Assembly: GCA_045110675.1 (NCBI GenBank) | Contig: JBGCGJ010000006.1 | Span: 186,001 to 250,000, forward strand | DNA: 64,000 nucleotides | Reading direction: 5' to 3' | Origin: JBALVT01 sp045110675 | GTDB taxonomy: Bacteria; Pseudomonadota; Gammaproteobacteria; Pseudomonadales; Halieaceae | Shown: positions 43,997 through 52,474 of the stretch, in pieces | Layout of the letters: every line of letters starts with the position of its first letter | How positions within the stretch are numbered: position 1 is the stretch's first letter | Notes under the pieces: model-generated | The model's input: the letters and a program-made list of their open reading frames with translations, nothing else | What the model was told of the DNA's origin: nothing | Databases searched by the model: none | Position numbers and translations under genes: made by a program

Positions 43997-46900
43997 TCAC
44001 TGTGGTTTTAACTCTTTACTTAACAAAACATTTTGCAGTCTTTTTTGGTATGTCGGAACTGACACCCCCATGATCTTTGCTCTAACAGCAACTTTCGCAT
44101 CGACGCATTGTTTGGCGACATGAATTGCGAGCATATTTTCTACCAGCTGCTGTGGTGGTTCGGACAAGCGAGGAGTTTCTCTCACCCAATCACCGACAAA
44201 ACGTTTTGGTTCCCGCCAAATTGGGCTGGCGTTTCGCTCTTCCTGGCGCGCTAATATTTTTGGCATCCATCGCCCAATATTTCTCGGCTTGGTGTGTAAA
44301 AACTCTGCTGCTAGACGTTGATCACCTTGATACCGATCTAACACCGCCAAAACAACTTCGTCCTCTAACCAGGCACCCAAAGGTACGGAACTCTTCTCCT
44401 GTGAAACGCTATGGACCGCCTCGCCCAGGGCAACATTGAGATCTTCAAGTGCAGTTGCAGCATATTCATCTTCATCCTCTAATTCCGAATCCAAGATAGA
44501 CAAAAACGGAATTGGATCCGCAGCGTGAGGCACACCATTAGCGGAGATGCCCTTGAAGATTCCCAGGTCAACGGGTGTAATCCAGTCTTTCTCGGATCGT
44601 TGCAACGCGGCAACAATGCATTGACGCATCTCGCTTATATTTCCCGGCCATTCATGTGAAAGAAGCGCTTGCTCAGCATCTGGAGTAAAACCCTTGATTG
44701 GTCTATTGGCCGCAGCGCTCTCCTGGCTCAATATTTTATGCGCCCAACGCAGCACCGCTTGTTTGCGATCTTTTACACAGGGAACATTAATCGGGTATCC
44801 GGCGAAAACACTCGCCAAGCGTTCCGACAAACCCGAGTGCTGTACCAGCTTCTCCAGGGAGTCAGGAAATAGAGCAACATATTTCGCATCGGGGAGATAT
44901 CGAGGAGGCTTTGCATCAGCGAGCGTACGAGTACTAAGTTGCCTAGCAAGTTTTACTTGTGCATCCGGAGCCATTAGGTGAGGAGACTTAAACACCAATG
45001 TCTTTCCCTCGGCACTTTCCAAAAGCGTTGCTATGCGGTTATTGGCCTCATCGCGACTTCTAAAATCTCGACAATCAATTTGCACAATCATGTTGTCGGC
45101 ACCGCCCCACTCCTGATGAATAATTTTCGCGACGTACATCTTACCTGTGCCTCGAGGTCCAATAATCGCTACCGGGATATCTGTTTTGGCGAGGAAGGTG
45201 GCCTGATCAACTGCGCCTTCCATGTTATCGACTACATAGCCATCTATTTTCGTGTCCAGCGGGTTGGCCTCTCGGCCCCCTTCTGCTGCACTCAGGTCCG
45301 GTGCATCCGGACTTTTCTTCAGGCCCGGCAAATTATCAGCGACAAGCGAAAGTTGCGCGATATTAAAACGAAATGAAGACTCGCCCATATCAACACCATC
45401 TTCGTATTCAAGAACAATAAACCCCAATACGGTTTGTCTCAGTATCAGCGGTTGCATCGCTTCGACTTTTCCAAGCGAGACGAAGATCGGTTTATTCAAC
45501 ATGTCGGCGCCGGCCTTTCTAAGCTTGGCAGCAAATACACTCGATAGGTTTTCCTCCTCGATGCTCGAATATCCTTTTTCCGATCTCTGACCACCCGAGA
45601 CAAATCGGTATCTGCCATCGCGACGTCTACGAAAAACGCCTAACTTCCGAATGTCACTTTGCTCGAAAACCAATTTCAGCAGGCTATCGGAAAATTTTTC
45701 ACTGTTGGCCTCATTTTCACAAAGACGTTGAAACAGCTCGCTAAAGCCGGAATAACCTTCCGTGAAAGCACCTTGAGTAAAAATACCGTCGCTACAATGA
45801 GCCACACCGCCAATTGTTTGTTGATCCCACTTAGAAGCTATATTGATGCGCTGGGATTTTCTGCCGAGCTGGGCTGCCAACATCGCATTGTTTCCACCAA
45901 CTAGTGCGGCAATGGAAGACGAATACTTTTTTCTCTGAGCAAGGCCAATGCAAAAGCGAACATCGGTAACTGGCTCACCGTAGTGTGGAGGCACAGACCG
46001 AAGATGGGACATCAGCGCGTTGCATACATCCAGTGAATCCTCTGCTCCAAGATCCCGAAGTGTAATTGCAATGGCATTTCCCATGGGCATCGAAACAACG
46101 TCCACCCCACGTACAATTTCTAATAAGCCAGATCTCAAATCCATTAGAAAGCGCGCGTTGTCGTGCTCACTCCAGTTGGGACCATAGTGGATTTGGTCGA
46201 TACCTAAAACTGCGACACTATCTTTAGTTTTAATTCTATTGGCAAAGTCTTCAATCGAATGGTTTTCAATCGACATCAATTCAACGATGGCCGCATTAGA
46301 TTGTCCATGGTTTTCCGGGGTCACTGCGGCCGTGCAGATTTTCTCACTACCATCGCTCAATTTTATTGAGGCCGGCGGTACGGCAATTCTAATACCGGTA
46401 GACAAGCCAAAGCTGAGAGGATGATCTGCCTCCCTCTTGAATCCGAGGCTTTTCCACCAAGGCTGCGTATCCAACTTGAGCGAATCTAAGCCAAACCATT
46501 TTTGAGCGACGGCGTTATAGTGGGTAATCAATTTCTGTTTTTTGTCGATTTTTAGGATCGCCGGATCTCGGTAGTCAATTTGAAATTCGGGCCCATGTTT
46601 GTTGCGATCAGAGGTAAACTGATCCTCGCACTGTCGAAGCGCCGCAAGAAAAGCTGCTTCGCATGCACCATCCAGCGAACCACCCTCTACCGGTACATAG
46701 GCCAAAGGGCTGACTCGTGAAACAGCCTCATTGATGTCACTAACATTAACGGTATTAGAAACAAAAATGGATCGAGCATCGTGTTTGCCTTTAGCTAAGA
46801 TTGCCAAAGCAAGGCCATCTTCGTTGCCAGAAGTACCCTCCGCCGCATCGGTAAAACGCGACTCGGTAATGAGCAAGTCTACTGCCGCAGACTGCAGATA

Positions 46901-47056
46901 TTGCTTTGCTTCTTCAAAGTCGTCGAAGGACGCTACGAGATGGAAGGCGTCAGATCGCGTTTGCAGGGACGCAACAATTGAATGCCTGAATATTGGGTCT
47001 CTTTGGACAACAACAACACGGACTTGACTGGGGTAGGCACGATGCATTGTGTCCAC
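43997..47056 (-). CDS. Mosaic regulator: degenerate REC, GGDEF-like, GAF-like and AAA+ modules with two Fis-type HTH
   Basis: About 1019 aa from GTG 47056 (AGGAG upstream); frame open to TTG 47104, ATG at 47047 also possible. Order: receiver-like domain (12-125) with Glu where the phospho-Asp should be (DLLITESRF); PAS-like region (165-265); GGDEF-like fold (280-405) with PMGNA replacing GGDEF; GAF-like region (440-575); NtrC-type AAA+ domain (605-830) with Walker A GPRGTGK (633-639) and WPGN near 803, but no GAFTGA and no acidic Walker B; then Fis-type helix-turn-helix units near 898-935 and 970-1013. Probably a DNA-binding regulator that cannot activate sigma-54. Partner of the Chp locus by position. 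Confidence 0.75.
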   Translation of the reverse strand: MDTMHRAYPSQVRVVVVQRDPIFRHSIVASLQTRSDAFHLVASFDDFEEAKQYLQSAAVDLLITESRFTDAAEGTSGNEDGLALAILAKGKHDARSIFVSNTVNVSDINEAVSRVSPLAYVPVEGGSLDGACEAAFLAALRQCEDQFTSDRNKHGPEFQIDYRDPAILKIDKKQKLITHYNAVAQKWFGLDSLKLDTQPWWKSLGFKREADHPLSFGLSTGIRIAVPPASIKLSDGSEKICTAAVTPENHGQSNAAIVELMSIENHSIEDFANRIKTKDSVAVLGIDQIHYGPNWSEHDNARFLMDLRSGLLEIVRGVDVVSMPMGNAIAITLRDLGAEDSLDVCNALMSHLRSVPPHYGEPVTDVRFCIGLAQRKKYSSSIAALVGGNNAMLAAQLGRKSQRINIASKWDQQTIGGVAHCSDGIFTQGAFTEGYSGFSELFQRLCENEANSEKFSDSLLKLVFEQSDIRKLGVFRRRRDGRYRFVSGGQRSEKGYSSIEEENLSSVFAAKLRKAGADMLNKPIFVSLGKVEAMQPLILRQTVLGFIVLEYEDGVDMGESSFRFNIAQLSLVADNLPGLKKSPDAPDLSAAEGGREANPLDTKIDGYVVDNMEGAVDQATFLAKTDIPVAIIGPRGTGKMYVAKIIHQEWGGADNMIVQIDCRDFRSRDEANNRIATLLESAEGKTLVFKSPHLMAPDAQVKLARQLSTRTLADAKPPRYLPDAKYVALFPDSLEKLVQHSGLSERLASVFAGYPINVPCVKDRKQAVLRWAHKILSQESAAANRPIKGFTPDAEQALLSHEWPGNISEMRQCIVAALQRSEKDWITPVDLGIFKGISANGVPHAADPIPFLSILDSELEDEDEYAATALEDLNVALGEAVHSVSQEKSSVPLGAWLEDEVVLAVLDRYQGDQRLAAEFLHTKPRNIGRWMPKILARQEERNASPIWREPKRFVGDWVRETPRLSEPPQQLVENMLAIHVAKQCVDAKVAVRAKIMGVSVPTYQKRLQNVLLSKELKPQ

Positions 47057-47104
47057 GTTATGAGATTCTCCTGAAAACTCGCGCCAAATATTAGGTCGAA
47101 TCAA

Positions 47105-47566
47105 TTACAGCAAAATAGTCGTCAGATATTGCGCACTGCTCAGTTCAATTTCTGACAACTCATCAAGTTGGCTCGATTTATCCGGGTAAGCTTCCTTTAG
47201 TGCCTGCCAGGCATTTGCACCTTGCCGCTCAGCATTCTCCTGGATCTTCATTTGCTCAATAGCCGTGTACTCGGTGAAAACTCTGTAATAAGTCTCTTTC
47301 GCTGCAGGAATCAAGTTCGCCACCAGCTCTCGATGTTCGTCTGAGGGTGGAAACAGTGCTTCTACACGATTGGCAATTTCGTCTTCAGAATCAGCACAGG
47401 CGAGTAGACCTGCTTTGTGCTCGGTGACTTCTTCGGCCCAATACCGATAGCGCGCAGCTGCTGTCCGCTCTAGCTGCGAGAGCATATAAGGATATGCCTC
47501 CGCTGGTACTTGGGACAGGTAAGGTGCCAAGAGCTCGCCAAAATTGGGGATTTCGGAACTGTCCAT
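47105..47566 (-). CDS. Hypothetical protein at head of the Chp locus (153 aa)
   Basis: Not recognised. Soluble, acidic and almost wholly helical (YPYMLSQLERTAAARYRYWAEEV, EQMKIQENAERQGANAWQAL). No signal peptide. It follows gyrB by 60 bases and its stop is 48 bases before the regulator's GTG, so it likely begins the chemosensory transcription unit or is co-transcribed from gyrB. Confidence 0.65.
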   Translation of the reverse strand: MDSSEIPNFGELLAPYLSQVPAEAYPYMLSQLERTAAARYRYWAEEVTEHKAGLLACADSEDEIANRVEALFPPSDEHRELVANLIPAAKETYYRVFTEYTAIEQMKIQENAERQGANAWQALKEAYPDKSSQLDELSEIELSSAQYLTTILL

Positions 47567-47626
47567 TCGTGTTCTCTCACTCCACTAATTAAATAAGTAA
47601 AACTCGTGTTTTAAGAACCACATAGA

Positions 47627-50041
47627 TCAAACATCCAGGTTTGCAACGGACAGGGCATTTTCTTCAATAAACTCGCGACGAGGCTCTACATTGTCACCCA
47701 TTAAAGTGGTAAAAATCTGGTCAGCAGCGATGCCGTCCTCGACGGTTACCCTCAACATGCGGCGGTATTCCGGGTCCATTGTGGTTTCCCAGAGTTGGTC
47801 AGGATTCATTTCACCCAGACCCTTATAACGCTGAATACTGAAGCCCTTACGCGCTTCTGCCATAAGCCAATCCAGTCCTTCGACAAAACTTTGGGTTTGC
47901 AGGACTTTCTCTCCGCGTTTGAAATAGCCTTCCTCTTCAATCAGGGTATTGAGCGTTTCACCCAGGCTGACCAAAGAACGATACTCAGATGAGGAGAAAA
48001 ACTCATGTCGGTACTCGGTTTCAGTATCCACACCGTGGGAAAGAAGCTTAACGACCGGGAAGTAGGTTTGACGCTCCGGATCTTTTCTAACATGGGTAGA
48101 ATACATACTGCTCTTAGCCGCCACTGATAGCAAGCGCTCACTTAACTGGTTGGCGAATGCCGCTACAATTGCTTCATCCCCCATATCATCCACTGCCAGT
48201 GAAGCGCCGTATACCATTTGCCAAAGAACGACTTCAGAATACAATCGGCTAAGACGGTCCACCGTGGCGGCAACTTTACGATATGTTTCCACCAGCTCGG
48301 CGAGACCTCCACCAGTGATTGGTGGCGCATCAGCGTTCACATAAAGACCTGCTCCGTCCAAAGCCCCTTGAGTCAGGTATTGATTAAGTGCCTCATCGTC
48401 TTTGAGGTATTGGCTCTGCTTGCCCTTGGCGATTTTATACAGGGGTGGCTGGGCTATAAAAATGTGGCCTCTCTCCAACAGCTCTCGCATTTGCCTGAAG
48501 AAAAACGTCAATAACAGAGTTCTAATGTGAGAGCCGTCAACATCGGCGTCGGTCATAATAATAATGCTGTGATAACGAAGTTTGTCCGCATCAAATTCAT
48601 CTTTACCAATTCCACAGCCCAAGGCTGTGACAATGGTGCCCACCTCAGCGGAACCCAGCATTTTATCAAACCTGGCTTTTTCAACGTTCAATATTTTACC
48701 CTTGAGAGGTAAGATCGCTTGGTACTTACGGTTTCGCCCCTGCTTGGCAGAACCACCAGCGGAGTCACCCTCTACCAAGTAAATCTCCGAAAGAGCGGGG
48801 TCTTTTTCCTGACAATCCGCCAGCTTTCCAGGTAAACCTGCGATATCAAGCGCGCCCTTACGGCGGGTCATTTCTCGCGCCTTGCGAGCCGCTTCTCTCG
48901 CCCGTGCAGCATCCAGCATCTTGCCGATAATGAGGCGGGCCTCTTGGGGGTTCTCCATAAGATAATCTTGAAACTGCTGGCCCATAGCCTGTTCCACCGC
49001 AGTTTTAACCTCAGAGGAAACCAATTTATCCTTGGTCTGAGAGGAGAACTTTGGATCCGGCACCTTAACTGAAACAATCGCGGTAAGACCTTCCCTAGCA
49101 TCATCTCCCGTAGTCGAAACCTTGGCCTTCTTAGCCATGCCCTCTCGCTCAATATAGCTATTCAAGCTTCTAGTCAGTGCGGCACGAAAACCAGCCAAAT
49201 GGGTACCACCATCGCTTTGTGGGATGTTGTTGGTGTAGCAAAACAAATTTTCCTGGAAAGAGTCGTTCCACTGCAAGGCAACCTCAACACCAATGCCATC
49301 ATCACTATCAACATTAAAGTGAAAGGGCCTATTAATCGTGCTTTTGTTCTGGTTCAAATACTCCACAAACGCGTTCAACCCGCCTTCGTAGGAATAGATC
49401 TCTTCTTTCCCGCTTCGCTCATCCTTTAACAATATCGATACGCCGGAATTCAGAAACGCCAACTCGCGTAAGCGCTTGGCCAGTTGATCAAAGTGAAATT
49501 CAATGTGGGTAAAAGTCTTATCTGATGGTGTAAACCGAACCTCTGTGCCCGACGTTTCGGTGGTACCGATCTCCGCCAGAGGAGCAACGGGCACGCCATG
49601 CTCGTAGGTTTGTTCGTAGCGTTTTCCCTCACGCCGAATCGTCAGAACGAGCTCGGATGAGAGGGCATTCACCACGGAAACACCAACACCGTGCAGGCCG
49701 CCTGAGACTTTATAGGTGTTATCGTCAAATTTTCCACCAGCGTGCAGAACAGTCATGATCACTTCCGCAGCAGAGACGCCCTCTTCGTGCATTTCTGTGG
49801 GGATACCACGGCCATCATCGATAACCGATACCGATTCATCCGGGTGAATAACAATTTGGATTTGATTGCAGTGCCCCGCGAGCGCCTCGTCGATAGAATT
49901 GTCGACCAGCTCAAACACCATATGGTGCAAGCCCGTACCGTCGTCAGTATCACCGATGTACATACCAGGTCGTTTGCGTACGGCATCTAAGCCCTTCAGG
50001 ACTTTAATACTGGAGGAATCGTAGTTATTTTCTTCAGTCAT
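47627..50041 (-). CDS. gyrB: DNA gyrase subunit B
   Basis: ATPase subunit of DNA gyrase (with GyrA, elsewhere), which introduces negative supercoils. 804 aa, as in E. coli. GHKL ATPase with ELVDNSIDEALAG near 46 and GGLHGVGVSVVNAL near 115; TOPRIM domain with YLVEGDSAGGSAKQGRNR near 420 and the DADVDGSHIRTLL motif near 497; C-terminal QRYKGLGEMNPDQLWETTMD near 755. Last of dnaA-dnaN-recF-gyrB. Confidence 0.98.
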   Translation of the reverse strand: MTEENNYDSSSIKVLKGLDAVRKRPGMYIGDTDDGTGLHHMVFELVDNSIDEALAGHCNQIQIVIHPDESVSVIDDGRGIPTEMHEEGVSAAEVIMTVLHAGGKFDDNTYKVSGGLHGVGVSVVNALSSELVLTIRREGKRYEQTYEHGVPVAPLAEIGTTETSGTEVRFTPSDKTFTHIEFHFDQLAKRLRELAFLNSGVSILLKDERSGKEEIYSYEGGLNAFVEYLNQNKSTINRPFHFNVDSDDGIGVEVALQWNDSFQENLFCYTNNIPQSDGGTHLAGFRAALTRSLNSYIEREGMAKKAKVSTTGDDAREGLTAIVSVKVPDPKFSSQTKDKLVSSEVKTAVEQAMGQQFQDYLMENPQEARLIIGKMLDAARAREAARKAREMTRRKGALDIAGLPGKLADCQEKDPALSEIYLVEGDSAGGSAKQGRNRKYQAILPLKGKILNVEKARFDKMLGSAEVGTIVTALGCGIGKDEFDADKLRYHSIIIMTDADVDGSHIRTLLLTFFFRQMRELLERGHIFIAQPPLYKIAKGKQSQYLKDDEALNQYLTQGALDGAGLYVNADAPPITGGGLAELVETYRKVAATVDRLSRLYSEVVLWQMVYGASLAVDDMGDEAIVAAFANQLSERLLSVAAKSSMYSTHVRKDPERQTYFPVVKLLSHGVDTETEYRHEFFSSSEYRSLVSLGETLNTLIEEEGYFKRGEKVLQTQSFVEGLDWLMAEARKGFSIQRYKGLGEMNPDQLWETTMDPEYRRMLRVTVEDGIAADQIFTTLMGDNVEPRREFIEENALSVANLDV

Positions 50042-50120
50042 AAATTTACTCTGTACTCTGTGGTTACAGTGGTTTAAATCAAGTGTATTTTTGACGCTTC
50101 AGCGTCTCTATCTCTTTTTC

Positions 50121-51263
50121 CTAAACGGCAGGACCGCCTTTCGTAGATTCTTCGTTTTCCGTGCGGGTAATAACTCCCTGTTCCACGTGGAACATTCCAA
50201 GCCCTTCGCTATCCGGCCACAAAGTCTTAATATCTTCTAACTCTACACAGCTAACAAAAACCTGAGCTGACATCGAGGCCAGAATCTCACACACTCTCTG
50301 GCAATGGGTCTTATCGAGCTCGGAGGGCAAATCATCGACCAGGTACGTGCAAGCACCTCGATTAATCTCCGTCATCAACTGGCCCTGAGCTAACTTCAAG
50401 GCTGTCACAACCAACTTCTGCTGTCCTCGAGATAAAGTATCTGAGACCAGGTGTCCATCGACAAATACTCTGATATCTGCCCTCTGCGGGCCCACGTGGG
50501 TATAGCCCTGCTCTTGATCCGCTAATAAGCTGGCATCCAGAGCCTGCGAGTAATCCAGCGTCTTGTCCCACCCCTGCCTGTATCTCAGCTCTAACTTCCC
50601 CGCCATATAGGGCATAAGGATATCAACAATCCTCTGAAAATGGGGAACAAGCCGGGTGATGTAATCCAATCTAAAGCTATTTATTGTAGCACCGGACTTT
50701 GCCAAATCTCTGGTCCAAACCGACAGCTCTTGCGCCATTTTACCACGACGCAGCACCACATTGCGCTGTTTAATACACCGCTGGAACCGCTGCCATTCGC
50801 TAAAAAACCGGTGTTCCACGTGGAACACACCCCAATTCAAAAAGCGTCTACGAGCATTAGGTGGGCCTGTAAGCAAATCGAAACTATCACTATTAATAAC
50901 CTGTAGGGGCAAATGCTCAACCAGCTGTGCAACGGACCTAACAGCTTTACCAGCCACTTTTATCTGCGAAGCACCAGCCCTCTCTCGGCTCACGCCCAAG
51001 GCTTGAGAAAAACCATCGCTAGAATCGGTAGAAGAGTTCGACGCCAAACCATAGACAGTACAGCTGTCCTGCTGATGGGTGATCAGCGACTTAATGCTAG
51101 CACCGCGAAAAGACCGAGCCATACCCAAAATATGAACGGCTTCAAGAACACTGGTCTTGCCGCTACCATTGGGGCCGTAAAAAACATTGGCACTTTGAAG
51201 CCCCTCAAGCTTGACCGATTGAAGGTTGCGAACATTGCTTATGTATAATTTGACGAGCGCCAC
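50121..51263 (-). CDS. recF: DNA replication and repair protein RecF
   Basis: SMC-like ATPase that helps load RecA at gaps. 380 aa. Walker A GPNGSGKTSVLEA at about 30-42, GPPNARRRFLNWG near 133-145, THVGPQRADIRVF near 265 and a SRGQQKL signature followed by LVDDLPSELD (Walker B). Two parS palindromes lie within the gene and both encode FHVE: V146-H151 and M357-Q362. The C-terminal tail past 362 is not conserved. Confidence 0.96.
   Translation of the reverse strand: MALVKLYISNVRNLQSVKLEGLQSANVFYGPNGSGKTSVLEAVHILGMARSFRGASIKSLITHQQDSCTVYGLASNSSTDSSDGFSQALGVSRERAGASQIKVAGKAVRSVAQLVEHLPLQVINSDSFDLLTGPPNARRRFLNWGVFHVEHRFFSEWQRFQRCIKQRNVVLRRGKMAQELSVWTRDLAKSGATINSFRLDYITRLVPHFQRIVDILMPYMAGKLELRYRQGWDKTLDYSQALDASLLADQEQGYTHVGPQRADIRVFVDGHLVSDTLSRGQQKLVVTALKLAQGQLMTEINRGACTYLVDDLPSELDKTHCQRVCEILASMSAQVFVSCVELEDIKTLWPDSEGLGMFHVEQGVITRTENEESTKGGPAV
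50179..50194. promoter_or_regulatory. parS centromere site (inside recF 3' end)
   Basis: TGTTCCACGTGGAACA, a perfect 16-bp palindrome identical to the known ParB-binding consensus of Pseudomonas. Nucleation site for ParB, encoded at 62.3 kb. Confidence 0.92.
50812..50827. promoter_or_regulatory. parS centromere site (inside recF)
   Basis: Second identical TGTTCCACGTGGAACA, 633 bases from the first and in the same codon phase. Confidence 0.92.
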
Positions 51264-51316
51264 TTGAGCCGACTAAGCCTTCAGTCAAAATAGGGGACGC
51301 TGTTGCAAGGCGAGTT

Positions 51317-52420
51317 CTAGAGCCGCATTGGCATAACAACGTACAGTGAATCACCATCGACAGACTCTTCGACCAGAGCGCTGCTATTAGGATCAGACAG
51401 GGAGAATTTTATTTTTTCGCCGCTCAACACACCCAAAACATCCAGCAAGTAACTCACGTTAAAGCCAATCTCAAGGGTATCGCCTTCATAGTCGACAGAA
51501 ACAACCTCCTCTGCCTCTTCCTGCTCAGGGTTATTCGCCACAATCTGCAGGCTACCGGGAGTCAACTGGAGGCGAACACCGCGGTACTTTTCATTGGAAA
51601 GAATTGCCGTACGCGTAAACGCTTGGCGCAACTCCAATCTATCGCCCATCAATATTTTATCAGGTGACTTAGGTAGCACTCGTTGATAGTCGGGAAATTT
51701 GCCGTCAACAAGCTTGGATGTGAATGTAAAGTCGGTCGTTGTCGCCCGGATGTGATTACTTCCGATGACAATAGCAATCTCACCATCGTCCTCTATCAGC
51801 AACCGAGATAGCTCAATGACACCCTTACGAGGCAAAATCACCTGGGTGTCCTCCTTAACATCCAATTTAGAGGGCAATGTGCACATAGCCAATCGATGAC
51901 CGTCCGTCGCCACAACGCGTAACTGGCCCGCTTTTAACTCCCACAACATACCGTTGAGATAGTATCGAACATCTTGCTGAGCCATTGCGAAACCCGTTCG
52001 ATCTATCAACCGCTTTAATTCGCTCTGCTTAAGCGTGAACTGGTGAGTACCCAGGCTGTCTTCAACATTCGGGAATTCCCGGGGAGGCAAGGTCGCCAAG
52101 GTAAACCGGCTTCGCCCGGATTTAACCGTGACTTTATTGTCATCAGAACTAAGTTCTATTTCGCTACCCTCAGGTAAAGATTTACAGATGTCTACCAGCT
52201 TGCGGGCGGGAACTGTTATCTCGCCAGACTCGCCTGCGGCAGGAAGCTGCACTCGACCCACCAGCTCTACCTCTAAATCTGTTCCCGTCAGTGCCAATCT
52301 GTCACTATCGAGTACCAAAAGGACATTGGCTAGTATAGGCAGTGTCTGTCTACGCTCGACAACGCCAGCTACGAGATTCAGTGGTTTGAGTAGCGCATCT
52401 CGCGAAATTACAAACTTCAT
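51317..52420 (-). CDS. dnaN: DNA polymerase III beta sliding clamp
   Basis: 367-aa ring clamp (E. coli 366) that holds polymerase III on DNA. Canonical opening MKFVISRDALLKPL, the LPILANVLL and TDLEVELVGRV strands, RRGVRLQLTPG-like motif seen as KYRGVRLQLTPG near 300 and the C-terminal YVVMPMRL. Three repeated clamp domains of about 120 aa. 53 bases upstream of recF and 54 after dnaA. Confidence 0.98.
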   Translation of the reverse strand: MKFVISRDALLKPLNLVAGVVERRQTLPILANVLLVLDSDRLALTGTDLEVELVGRVQLPAAGESGEITVPARKLVDICKSLPEGSEIELSSDDNKVTVKSGRSRFTLATLPPREFPNVEDSLGTHQFTLKQSELKRLIDRTGFAMAQQDVRYYLNGMLWELKAGQLRVVATDGHRLAMCTLPSKLDVKEDTQVILPRKGVIELSRLLIEDDGEIAIVIGSNHIRATTTDFTFTSKLVDGKFPDYQRVLPKSPDKILMGDRLELRQAFTRTAILSNEKYRGVRLQLTPGSLQIVANNPEQEEAEEVVSVDYEGDTLEIGFNVSYLLDVLGVLSGEKIKFSLSDPNSSALVEESVDGDSLYVVMPMRL

Positions 52421-52474
52421 ATAGTGTTCTTCCCATTCCCAGCTATAAAACTAAGCTTTCTAATTTGGTGGCTT

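Noticed and set aside
45754..45771. GAFTEG hexapeptide in the mosaic regulator, resembling the sigma-54 GAFTGA loop
   Set aside because: It lies about 200 residues before Walker A, in the GAF-like region, not in the AAA+ L1 loop.
50485..50502. Third CCACGTGG core in recF, flanked by GGG/CCC
   Set aside because: Outer parS bases do not match; it encodes the conserved THVGPQRAD motif, which explains the core.
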